Assembly (NCBI RefSeq): GCF_963666675.1
Contig: NZ_OY762929.1
Coordinates: 4,684,001 to 4,748,000 of the forward strand
Source of the DNA: an uncultured Desulfobacter sp.
GTDB lineage: Bacteria; Desulfobacterota; Desulfobacteria; Desulfobacterales; Desulfobacteraceae
Direction: 5' to 3'
Length of the DNA stretch: 64,000 nt
The notes beneath the pieces are model-generated. The model was not told where the DNA came from. It saw nothing but the letters and a program-made list of their open reading frames with translations, and did not search any database. Each line of letters opens with the position of its first letter. The first letter of the stretch is position 1. Position numbers and translations under genes: made by a program. Of this stretch, positions 53,180-61,648 are shown one piece after another.

Positions 53180-53586
53180 TTAAGTTGTTTTTAATTGTTC
53201 CCATTCAAACCGGATGATGTTGCGTAGGCTTCGGTCAAATTCCACACCGATAAGATAAATTTCGGCATAATTATCACGAAACTTGTCTGCATAGCCTTTT
53301 TGCCGGATTTGTGCCGAGCTGTTCCCGGGGTTTTGTCAATGTCCACAACCTTGAATTCAAAAAGGTAAACCTTATTATCGTTCAGTTGGACGGTCATATC
53401 AATGCGGCCATGGTTGGTGGTGTCCTCAGGGGTTACATTAAGTCCAAGAATAAACCCGGACTTATCCACATATGCATAACCTTCCTCAATGTCAGGCTGA
53501 AAGTCCGATTGGTCAGAAGCTATCCATCGTCTGCATTGGCCTGTCCCGCCCTGCCCCCCCAAAAAACTTGATGCCTTCTGCAACAA
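53180..53586 (-). pseudogene. PD-(D/E)XK nuclease-domain fragment with frameshift
   Basis: The minus strand carries VTPEDTTNHGRIDMTVQLND and KVYLFEFKVVDIDKTPGTA in one frame, then from about 53300 another frame gives QIRQKGYADKFRDNYAEIYL and IGVEFDRSLRNIIRFEWEQL before a TAA. Joined, these are the C-terminal nuclease-like domain (GRIDM...FEFK) of AAA-ATPase/DUF1703 proteins. The AAA part is missing, so the gene is dead on two counts. Confidence 0.75.
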
Positions 53587-53600
53587 GTTACTTGATTAAT

Positions 53601-53659
53601 TCCCGATCCGGGCAGAAACATTCCCGATCCGGGTAGAAGTTGCCGACAAGCCATGTTAG
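53601..53659 (+). promoter_or_regulatory. Regulon promoter C (MFS/ABC operon)
   Basis: TCCCGATCCGGG at 53601-53612 and 53622-53633 (21-base spacing), then TAGAA and TGTTAG (53654-53659) 20 bases after the second copy. Identical geometry to sites A and B. It drives the truncated MFS gene and the two ABC transporter genes. Confidence 0.75.
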
Positions 53660-53716
53660 GTAGCTCTAACTCGAATCAAGGGTAAAGGAATTTAAAATTG
53701 CAGCGGCGAACCTGAT

Positions 53717-53977
53717 ATGAAAACAACAGCAGAGCAAATGGAGCGTAAACCGCTGAGCACCTGGCTGTTGCTGGTCAGTCTCTACATAACCCAGAATTTA
53801 GGGCTGGGTTTTTTCTGGATTGCCCTGGTGGCGATCATGCGTCAGCAAGGGTTCCCCTTGGAGCGGTTGGGGGTGATCTATCTTTTAGGGCTCTTTTGGG
53901 TCATCAAATTTTTATGGGCACCATTGATTGATCGCATTGGTTTTGGTCGGCCATGGCCGTTATTAAATCCATTTTGA
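53717..53977 (+). pseudogene. Truncated MFS transporter (N-terminal 86 residues)
   Basis: Three membrane segments' worth of an MFS protein: LSTWLLLVSLYITQNLGLGF, FWIALVAIMRQQGFPLERLG, VIYLLGLFWVIKFLWAPLID and the loop DRIGFGRPWPLL, then an abrupt stop. Full proteins have ~400 residues. It resembles the siderophore-associated MFS proteins (FptX/YbtX-like) found beside such ABC pairs. The coding sequence ends within GGTCGGCCATGGCCGTTATT, almost the tail of the structured repeat family, which suggests recombination at that tail. Confidence 0.75.
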
Positions 53978-53995
53978 ACCATACAAGGATAAAAA

Positions 53996-55768
53996 ATGAA
54001 TACACTATTAAAATTGCAAGCCTATATGAGCGGCAGAAAAGCTTTGCTGCCCAGCGCATTGGCCTTATCGGCAATCAGTTCCCTGATGGGCATGTTGCCG
54101 TTTATTTTTATCTGGTTGATTGCCGGGGAACTGTTTAAATCCCAGGCAGACTCTTCGCCGGAACTGATCAATACCTATGCCTGGTATGCCATGGGAACGG
54201 CCGTCGGTGGTATCTGCCTTTATTTTCTGGCACTCATGTTGTCACACCTTGCTGCATTCCGGGCAGAGACCAACATGCGCAGGCAGGCCATGCAAAAGAT
54301 AGTGCAACTGCCGCTTGGATTTTTCGACACCAACACCAGTGGGCGTATCCGGAAAATCATTGATGACAATGCCAGTGTCACCCACACATTTCTGGCTCAC
54401 CAAATGCCGGATCTGGCGGGCAGCATCATGATGCCCATCGCATCATTGGTATTGATTTTCGTTTTTGACGTTTGGTTAGGTCTTGCCTGTCTTTTCCCTA
54501 TCATCACAGCCATGATCATCATGAGTTCAATGATGGGAAAACGGGGGCGTCACTTTCTGAAGAAATACATGGACGCCTTAGAGGAAATGAATACCGAAGC
54601 GGTTGAGTATGTAAGGGGAATACCCGTGGTCAAGGTGTTTCAGCAAACGGTTTTCTCGTTCAAAAACTTTTACAACAGCATTACCAGGTATAAAGAGATG
54701 GTGTCTGAATTTACCATGATGCGGGAAAAACCCATGTCGGCGTATACAGTCATTATTCATGGATTTGTATATGTTCTTGTCCCAGTGGCCATTTTATTAA
54801 TGGGAAATTCGGGTAACCTGGCCGGCGTACTGCTGGACCTGATTTTTTTCATTCTGATTACGCCGGTATTTGCCCAAAGTGTCATGAAAAATATGTACAT
54901 GAACCAGGCCATTGGCCAGGCCTCCGAGGCTGTGAACCGCATAGAGACGTTAACCAATGTTGACCCTTTGCCTGTGGCGCCAAACCCCATATCCGGCAGA
55001 GGCCATGAGATATCTTTCTTTGGGGCCTCTTTCACCTACCCGGGCAGCGTGCAAAAGGCAATCGACGACATCAGTTTCACCATCCCCCAAGGCAAGACCT
55101 ATGCGTTGGTAGGCGCCTCGGGAAGCGGCAAAACAACCATCGCACGCCTTGTCCCCCGGTTTTGGGATGCCGATACAGGCCAGGTGACCATCGGGGGAAG
55201 CGACGTGAAGGAGATAGCCCCCAAAGAACTGATGGCGCACGTCTCTTTTGTTTTTCAAAATACCCGGCTGTTTAAAACCACATTATTGGAGAACATCCGC
55301 TATGGAAATCCCCATGCAACGGCCCAGGCCATTGAACAGGCCGTTGATCTGGCACAATGCCGGGAGATAATCGATAAACTGCCCGACGGATTAAACACCA
55401 GAATCGGCACCCAAGGCACCTATCTATCAGGCGGTGAACAACAACGAATCGCATTGGCAAGAGCCATTTTAAAGGATGCACCCATCGTGGTCCTGGACGA
55501 AGCAACAGCCTTCAGTGATCCTGAAAACGAACACTTGATACAAAAAGCGTTGGGCAAACTCACCCAAGGCAAAACCGTTCTGACCATTGCACACCGGTTG
55601 ACCAGTGTTGTGGATGTGGATTCTATCCTGGTCATTGATAAAGGAAAAATTGCAGAACAGGGGAATCACCATGAACTGATCAACCGGCAAGGGGTCTACG
55701 CCGGGATGTGGAATGAATACCAGAAATCAATTCAATGGACCATTGGAAAGGAAATGAAATATGCTTGA
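53996..55768 (+). CDS. ABC half-transporter 1 (YbtP/YbtQ-like, permease-ATPase fusion)
   Basis: 590 residues; AAGGA upstream. N-terminal six-helix exporter-type membrane domain (residues ~20-310), then the nucleotide-binding domain: Walker A GASGSGKTT, Q-loop FVFQNTRLF, signature YLSGGEQQR, Walker B IVVLDEATAFSD, H-loop TIAHRLTS. The fold is exporter-like, yet relatives such as YbtPQ and IrtAB import ferric siderophores. Its stop overlaps the start of the second half-transporter by 8 bases, so they should form a heterodimer. Behind promoter C. Confidence 0.85.
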   Translation: MNTLLKLQAYMSGRKALLPSALALSAISSLMGMLPFIFIWLIAGELFKSQADSSPELINTYAWYAMGTAVGGICLYFLALMLSHLAAFRAETNMRRQAMQKIVQLPLGFFDTNTSGRIRKIIDDNASVTHTFLAHQMPDLAGSIMMPIASLVLIFVFDVWLGLACLFPIITAMIIMSSMMGKRGRHFLKKYMDALEEMNTEAVEYVRGIPVVKVFQQTVFSFKNFYNSITRYKEMVSEFTMMREKPMSAYTVIIHGFVYVLVPVAILLMGNSGNLAGVLLDLIFFILITPVFAQSVMKNMYMNQAIGQASEAVNRIETLTNVDPLPVAPNPISGRGHEISFFGASFTYPGSVQKAIDDISFTIPQGKTYALVGASGSGKTTIARLVPRFWDADTGQVTIGGSDVKEIAPKELMAHVSFVFQNTRLFKTTLLENIRYGNPHATAQAIEQAVDLAQCREIIDKLPDGLNTRIGTQGTYLSGGEQQRIALARAILKDAPIVVLDEATAFSDPENEHLIQKALGKLTQGKTVLTIAHRLTSVVDVDSILVIDKGKIAEQGNHHELINRQGVYAGMWNEYQKSIQWTIGKEMKYA

Positions 55769-57494
55769 TACAATACAACAACGATTTGCCCTGTCACCCG
55801 AAGGGGCAAAAGCATTCCTTAAGGGGACCTTTTGTACGGCCCTGCTCAACATCACACTCATGCTGCCGGCCGTATTTGTTTTTCTGTTTCTTGATGATTA
55901 CCTGCGTAAATGGATTGATCCATCAAAAACCATCAGCACGGGGATGGGGTATTACGTTACGCTGGCTCTGCTTTTTATGTTGATAACCTGGGTCGTTGCC
56001 CGGCTCCAGTACCGGAGTACCTATACGACTATATATGAAGAGAGTGCCAACCGCCGTATTCAGCTTGCCGAAAAGCTGCGCAAATTGCCCCTGGCTTTTT
56101 TCGGTGAAAAAGATCTTGCCGATCTTACTGCAACCATTATGTCCGATAACACGGATCTGGAACATACCTTTTCCCATGCCGTTCCCCAGTTGTTTGCCTC
56201 TATCATCAGTATTCTTTTGGTCGCTGTGGGCCTGTTTTTTTTCAATTGGCAATTATCCCTGGCGTTATTTTGGGTGGTACCGGTTGCAGTAATGGTTATC
56301 CTGCTGTCGAAAACCTCCCAACGAAAAGGCCATAAAATAATTTACGATAAAAGACGCAACGTCAGTGAATGCATCCAGGAGGGACTGGAAAATATCCAGG
56401 AAATAAAAGCCTATAGCCATGAAAGCGAATACCTTAATGAATTAAACCTAAAACTGGACAATTATGAAAAAAGCCTGATCCGCGAAGAATTAATGGCCGG
56501 GGTCATGGTAAACTGTGCCCAGGGGGTGTTAAAACTGGGGATGGCAAGTGTTATCATCGTCGGAGCCCGTCTATTATCTACCGGGACCGTTGACCTGTTT
56601 ACCTATTTCATGTTCCTGATTGTTGCATCACGCATTTATGACCCCATCAACGAAGTATTCAATAACCTGGCTGCCCTGTTCTATTTGGATATCCGCATCA
56701 ACCGCATGAACGAATTGAGCGCGCTGCCCATCCAATCCGGTAAAACAGAATTTAAACCGGAACATTTCGATATTGTTTTCGATAAAGTGAATTTTGGTTA
56801 TGAGAATGGCAAGCAGGTCATGAAGGATGTCTCATTTAAAGCCAAACAAGGTGAAATCACCGCGTTGGTGGGGCCTTCGGGCGGTGGTAAAAGCACCTCG
56901 GCAAAACTGGCTGCGCGTTTTTGGAATGTCGATTCAGGCAAAATCCTGCTGGGCAACCAGAACATAAGTGAAATAGAACCCGAAACGCTGCTGCAGAATT
57001 ACTCCGTGGTATTTCAGGATGTCGTGCTGTTTAACACCACCATCATGGATAATATCCGCATTGGAAAACGCAATGCCACCGATGAAGAGGTTATACATGT
57101 GGCTAAACTTTCACAATGTGATGAATTCGTACGCAAAATGCCCAACGGGTATCACACCGTGATCGGAGAAAACGGCCAGACCCTTTCCGGTGGTGAAAGA
57201 CAGCGGATTTCCATTGCCCGTGCCCTGCTCAAGGATGCGCCGATTGTATTGCTGGATGAAGCAACAGCCTCACTTGATGTGGAAAATGAAACTAAAATTC
57301 AGGCAGGAATTTCACAACTCATAAAAAATAAGACCGTCCTTATCATCGCCCACCGCATGCGCACCGTAGCCAATGCCGATAAAATCGTTGTGCTGGAAAA
57401 CGGCAAGGTTATCGAAAGCGGCAAGCCCGATGCGTTGAAACTGCAAAACGGAATATTTACCAAAATGGTGGAAAGGCAAATGGTGGGGGCTTGA
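55761..57494 (+). CDS. ABC half-transporter 2 (YbtP/YbtQ-like, permease-ATPase fusion)
   Basis: 577 residues. Membrane domain (TALLNITLMLPAVFVFLFLD, YYVTLALLFMLITWVVARL, LFASIISILLVAVGLFFFNW and others), then Walker A GPSGGGKST, Q-loop VVFQDVVLF, signature LSGGERQR, Walker B IVLLDEATASLD and H-loop IIAHRMRT. It overlaps the first half-transporter gene by 8 bases. With it and the TonB receptors it would complete an outer- plus inner-membrane uptake route for an iron chelate. The substrate is inferred from context. Confidence 0.85.
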   Translation: MLDTIQQRFALSPEGAKAFLKGTFCTALLNITLMLPAVFVFLFLDDYLRKWIDPSKTISTGMGYYVTLALLFMLITWVVARLQYRSTYTTIYEESANRRIQLAEKLRKLPLAFFGEKDLADLTATIMSDNTDLEHTFSHAVPQLFASIISILLVAVGLFFFNWQLSLALFWVVPVAVMVILLSKTSQRKGHKIIYDKRRNVSECIQEGLENIQEIKAYSHESEYLNELNLKLDNYEKSLIREELMAGVMVNCAQGVLKLGMASVIIVGARLLSTGTVDLFTYFMFLIVASRIYDPINEVFNNLAALFYLDIRINRMNELSALPIQSGKTEFKPEHFDIVFDKVNFGYENGKQVMKDVSFKAKQGEITALVGPSGGGKSTSAKLAARFWNVDSGKILLGNQNISEIEPETLLQNYSVVFQDVVLFNTTIMDNIRIGKRNATDEEVIHVAKLSQCDEFVRKMPNGYHTVIGENGQTLSGGERQRISIARALLKDAPIVLLDEATASLDVENETKIQAGISQLIKNKTVLIIAHRMRTVANADKIVVLENGKVIESGKPDALKLQNGIFTKMVERQMVGA

Positions 57495-57636
57495 TATTTT
57501 AATATTATGGGTTTACGGCATGGGCAAATCTTGACGGCAACAATAAAACAATTGACAGATGCAGGGGAAGTTTACTAATTGTTATGAAAACATAAAAAAG
57601 TTTAAACCTTTATAATATCTTATTGCCAACGAATAG

Positions 57637-58587
57637 ATGAAAATAATCAAACCCGGAACTCCCCAGCCGACCGACGCCCCCAACCGATTCAAGGTAGAAT
57701 TACCCTCGTTACCCGGCCGGGGTGGGTGGGACATTGATGTTTTCAACTCCGGGCTGACGCTGATCGTCATGGACACGGCATTACACCAGCCTATACAGAC
57801 ACAAGCTACGGTTGCAAAACCTATGGTAGGCTTGGGGTTTTGCCTGGCCGGGGAATTTGGCCTCTCTATTATGTCTTCAAAGACCCGGTCAAACATCCGG
57901 GCCGGACAAAGCGGTTTTTTTACTTTTCCCCAGGACATAGAGATTACAGAACATTTACCAGCCGATCATTTGCTCAGGATATACCTCATGCTTGAAGGTG
58001 AGATGTTATCATCTTTTACCCAAGGAGATGAAGACTATTTTTCCCCGGTAGTTAAAAGCTTTGAAAAAAAGCGGTCCGACCGCGTGGTTCATTCCACCAC
58101 AGCCCTGATGCGTGCCATCCTGTATCAAATTCTCCATTGCCCCTACTGCGGCAAGGCCAGGCATATTTACCTTGAAAGCAAAGCCATGGAATTGATTTCT
58201 CACAAATTGGCACAGCTACACCCTTCCTTTATTTGTCCCGGAAACCAATTAAAACAGTCTGATTATGACCGAATCATCCACGCTGCCGAACTGCTTGTGA
58301 ACAACATGGATAACCCGCCGGATACAACGGAACTGGCCAGCTCCGTCGGATTGAGCCGCGCCAAATTACACCGGTGTTTTCGCCGGGTCCACGGTGTCTC
58401 TCCCTTTGAATATCTGCGCAATCACCGCTTGAAAACCGCCATGCAGTTGCTTCAAAGTGGCAAAATCAATGTGACGGAAGCAGCATTGAGCGTTGGTTAC
58501 GCCAACCTCAGTTATTTTTCCAAAGCCTTTAAAACCATGTTCGGGGTGCCCCCGGGAGAGCTTTTGCATCATTCCACGCCCAATTAA
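57637..58587 (+). CDS. AraC-family regulator, PchR/YbtA-like
   Basis: 316 residues. The N-terminal ~215 residues resemble the siderophore-sensing AraC proteins (FNSGLTLIVMDTALHQPI, GFCLAGEFGL, SGFFTFPQDIEITEHL, KARHIYLESKAMELISHKLA). The C-terminal HTH pair is TTELASSVGLSRAKLHRCFR and VTEAALSVGYANLSYFSKAF. Such regulators bind tandem direct repeats and activate receptor and transporter genes when the siderophore enters the cell. It lies after the ABC genes and is the natural candidate for binding the TCCCGATCCGGG pairs at sites A, B and C. Possible promoters: TTGACA near 57553 or TATAAT near 57611. Confidence 0.85.
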   Translation: MKIIKPGTPQPTDAPNRFKVELPSLPGRGGWDIDVFNSGLTLIVMDTALHQPIQTQATVAKPMVGLGFCLAGEFGLSIMSSKTRSNIRAGQSGFFTFPQDIEITEHLPADHLLRIYLMLEGEMLSSFTQGDEDYFSPVVKSFEKKRSDRVVHSTTALMRAILYQILHCPYCGKARHIYLESKAMELISHKLAQLHPSFICPGNQLKQSDYDRIIHAAELLVNNMDNPPDTTELASSVGLSRAKLHRCFRRVHGVSPFEYLRNHRLKTAMQLLQSGKINVTEAALSVGYANLSYFSKAFKTMFGVPPGELLHHSTPN

Positions 58588-58594
58588 TATTTGT

Positions 58595-59353
58595 TGGGGC
58601 GGGCACAAATGGAGAATTGAGGCTGTAGCGTTAAAAAACAAATACACCGGCGGATGCCCTTTTCCAAAGGGTATCTTTGTGGTTTCAATACAGTCAAACC
58701 AATCCAGGATTTGAGCCAGAAAACGTTGCGTAAGCCAGGTCTCCAGTTTCTTTTCGAGCTTGATAAGTGACTTGGTTTTTCCTGCTTCTTTTATCCTGAG
58801 TCTGGCTTGCACCTGTTTTATTTTTTTCGTTAAAAAGCAATGATAACTTAGGGAAATAAACTGTGTGAATTGTCTTCCACGCAAATTGTCCGGGTACCAT
58901 GTGCGCGGTCGTGCACCATCAAACCGCCCCTTTTGAACGGCAAAAGTTCTTCAATTTTTTCCCAAAGTCGATAATTTTCAAGTGCGGTGAAAGTGTCCAT
59001 AGCCTGGTTGCTGCCTGCCAGTTCTCAAGACGGGGAAGGGTGTTGCCGCCGGAACCGATCCAGTAGCGTGTGATAGAAAGTATCTTTTCCGCATCACCCG
59101 GGCTGAATGAAGCGGGTACGTCATCATCAATGCCGGAAACCTTGCCGGCCCATTCCAGGATATCCGTGGGACCGGTATGCTGGCGTGTTGCATCAATAAG
59201 GCCTGCTTCGCATTTAGGTTTTTTAGGGATAGTTGGCACAATTTCCTTGAGTTCCTGCCTTGATTTTTCCCTTGAGCTTTTGACTGACGGTATAAGTCTT
59301 TTTGGTCTTTTCGTTGCAGGCAGTAATCCGCTCATATACATAAATATCTCCAT
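58595..59353 (-). pseudogene. IS4/IS1634-type transposase remnant
   Basis: Two minus-strand pieces. The upstream frame (59353-58919) has the N-terminal block GPTDILEWAGKVSGIDDDVP and GDAEKILSITRYWI, equivalent to the YLLD...LPETYKQILSIAYYLI region of these transposases. The downstream frame (58890 to about 58600) has GRQFTQFISLSYHCFLTKKI and LETWLTQRFLAQILDWFDCI, the C-terminal helical end. The catalytic middle is largely missing and the frames differ, so it is inactive. It abuts the AraC gene. Confidence 0.65.
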
Positions 59354-59511
59354 TTGAACGCTTTTCTCGCCTTTAACCGACGTGAGTTCTGGCAGTTACT
59401 GGTTTAGCCATGCGCTTTGCAAACAATCCGCGCTTCATGAATGATTTTTGGGGTTAACGTGTGCGCTTTATACGATTTTCAGGATTTTAAGGAAGAACAA
59501 CATCTGAATAA

Positions 59512-60801
59512 TCAACAGCAATCCTCGTTGCCGCTCTTTTTCTCGGGGGCGAATTTGAGCCGGACAAGCGTGCCTGTATCCTGGGTTTCACCGATCTCAA
59601 GCTGCCATCCGTAACGCCGGCACAGCCGCCGGACAATGTTAAGCCCGAATCCAAATCCGCTATTTTTTGTGTTGGGGAAAGCCGGGGACAAGGGGGCGGT
59701 ATTGAAAAGGTCAACGCCTTGCTCATGCACGGTAAGGCATATTCTGCCCTCGCTTGTATAATGAAAGGCATTGGCGACCAGATTATTCATCACAATTCTG
59801 AATACAGGGGCCGGGGCCGGGATAACCGGGTCATGGGGGATAAGGATTTTAGTTTGTATGGGTTTTTCTTTGAACAGGGATGCCTGTTCTTTAAAAACCT
59901 CTTTTGCTAAAGCTGCTGCATAACAGGTCTGATGTCCCTCGTCTTTTTCCCTGGCCAGCCAGAGGAAGGTTTCAATGGTGGCGGCCATTCTTTCGTTGGC
60001 CCGTTCAATACGCCGGAGCCGCCTTTTAAGTTTGGGTTCCTGATAGGCGGGCATGGCGGTGATCAGCTCCAACGCCCCTTTGACGACTGTCACCGGGGTG
60101 CGCAGTTCGTGGCTGGCATCCCGGGTAAAGGCCTTTTCCCGGTCAATGAAATCCCGTATCCTGGCCATATGCTCCTCAAGGGTTTTGGCAAGGAAACCCA
60201 CCTCGTTATCTTCAAATTGTTTTGAAAACGAAACGGACAGGTGCCCGGGATCGGTTGCCGCCACCTGCCGGGCAAGATCCGTGACCGGTGCCGTAACCCT
60301 TTGGGCAATGATGCCGCCGATCCCTGCCCCGATCAACCCAACCAGTATAGAAGAGAAAAACAGAATGGTCCGGACCAGTGATTCATACCCCTCATTGACC
60401 CTTAAGGTGCCTACGTCAAAAAAAAGATAGAGAAAGGTTTCGCAGTCCGGCAGTTTTTTTACAGCCACATGGAAGTCGGGCGGTCCATCAATGGCGTTCG
60501 GCCCCTCTGTTTCATAAAACCCCTCGGGCAGGCCGGTAATGATTTTTTTTAGGGCCGGCGGCATGTTACCGGTCCCTTTATAGCTTTGAATATACGCGGT
60601 AAAAGGCAAAAGGGTTTCCCTGTCCGTCTTGTACCGGTCCAGAAAGGCTGAAATTTCATTTTCCAGCCGGTTTTCAAAAATTTCATCCTCCACCAGATTC
60701 ATGGCACTATCAATAACAAACCAATACAGGGCGGCAAGGATAAAGGCAAAGACGCTGAAAACGAAGGTTATTCGACTTTTTAAGCTTTTTTTAAATTTCA
60801 T
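59512..60801 (-). CDS. Membrane sensor histidine kinase (HAMP-HisKA-HATPase)
   Basis: 429 residues. Two helices (ITFVFSVFAFILAALYWFVI and LFFSSILVGLIGAGIGGIIA) bracket a ~120-residue periplasmic sensor. HAMP (RVTAPVTDLARQVAATDPGH), H-box RDASHELRTPVTVVKGALEL, N-box NNLVANAFHYT, and G2 SGFGFGLNIVRRL. The usual D-x-G-x-G of the G1 box is replaced by VDLFNTAPLSPAF, as in some QseC-like kinases. Overlaps the response-regulator gene by 11 bases, so the two form a pair. Signal unknown. Confidence 0.85.
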   Translation of the reverse strand: MKFKKSLKSRITFVFSVFAFILAALYWFVIDSAMNLVEDEIFENRLENEISAFLDRYKTDRETLLPFTAYIQSYKGTGNMPPALKKIITGLPEGFYETEGPNAIDGPPDFHVAVKKLPDCETFLYLFFDVGTLRVNEGYESLVRTILFFSSILVGLIGAGIGGIIAQRVTAPVTDLARQVAATDPGHLSVSFSKQFEDNEVGFLAKTLEEHMARIRDFIDREKAFTRDASHELRTPVTVVKGALELITAMPAYQEPKLKRRLRRIERANERMAATIETFLWLAREKDEGHQTCYAAALAKEVFKEQASLFKEKPIQTKILIPHDPVIPAPAPVFRIVMNNLVANAFHYTSEGRICLTVHEQGVDLFNTAPLSPAFPNTKNSGFGFGLNIVRRLCRRYGWQLEIGETQDTGTLVRLKFAPEKKSGNEDCC

Positions 60802-61516
60802 TTTTCTTGTGCGGTTTTGGATCGGGCACTAGTTTGTATCCCACACCATGGACCGTCTGAATCAGGGTCGTGGTAAAGGGTTTGTCGATTTTTTGCCGAA
60901 GCATGTACATATGGCTTCTCAGGGCATCGCTGCCCGGAGGCATATCTCCCCAAAGGGCCTGTTCCAGGGTTTGCCTCAGCACCACCTTCGGGGAATTTCG
61001 CATCAGCAGTTCCAGGATACACATGCAGGCCCGGTTCAAATGGATGGACCGGCCGGCCCGGGTGACGGTCATGGCCTGGGTATCCATCATGAGATCAGCA
61101 AGGAAAAGAACTGTTTCCCGGCTCTGGCGGGCCCGGTTGGACAGGGCATGGACCCTTGCCTCAAGTTCCTGGAGTGCAAAGGGCTTCACCAAATAGTCGT
61201 CAGCCCCGGCGTCAAAGCCGCTGAGTTTATCATCCAGGGTGTCACGGGCCGTGAGCATGAGCACGGGCAGGTGCCGGGCCGGAGAGTCCCTAAGCCTGCT
61301 GCAAAGGGTCTTTCCGTCCATTCCCGGCAGCATGATATCCAGAATCATCACGTCATAGGGCTGGGTCAGGGCCAAATGCAGTCCCTGGATCCCGTTCAGG
61401 GCAAAATCCATCCGATGGCCTTTTGCCTCAAAATAGTCGGCAATGTTTTCGGCAATATCCTGGTCGTCCTCCACCAGGAGGATCCCAAGGTGTTCGACAA
61501 ATTGACTATGGTTCAA
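60791..61516 (-). CDS. OmpR/PhoB-type response regulator
   Basis: 241 residues: receiver domain (LLVEDDQDIAENI, phosphoacceptor in MILDIMLPGMDG, LMLTARDT, LVKPFALQELEARV) and a C-terminal winged helix (LNRACMCILELLMRNSPKVV, LEQALWGDMPPGSDALRSHM, IQTVHGVGYKLV). Partner of the histidine kinase with which it overlaps. Its target may be the secreted-protein gene that reads from 63709 towards it and is cut short near the IS1634 element, but this is only positional. Confidence 0.9.
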   Translation of the reverse strand: MNHSQFVEHLGILLVEDDQDIAENIADYFEAKGHRMDFALNGIQGLHLALTQPYDVMILDIMLPGMDGKTLCSRLRDSPARHLPVLMLTARDTLDDKLSGFDAGADDYLVKPFALQELEARVHALSNRARQSRETVLFLADLMMDTQAMTVTRAGRSIHLNRACMCILELLMRNSPKVVLRQTLEQALWGDMPPGSDALRSHMYMLRQKIDKPFTTTLIQTVHGVGYKLVPDPKPHKKNEI

Positions 61517-61648
61517 TGGACCCCCTTAACCCATCTTTTCGAAAAAAAATGACAAAACGCCTATTAATCTTTAGTTTTTATGGCCCTACAAAAAATTGGT
61601 TTCTATAAATACAGCATGTTATCTGAAGAGCTTTTAATCACCATGAAT

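Noticed and set aside
52983..53204. Minus-strand frame with a hydrophobic N-terminus (MGTIKNNLRVPAFFFVIILS)
   Set aside because: It begins inside the shifted C-terminus of the nuclease remnant (EWEQLKTT) and runs over the AraC remnant; no ribosome site. Treated as an accidental frame.
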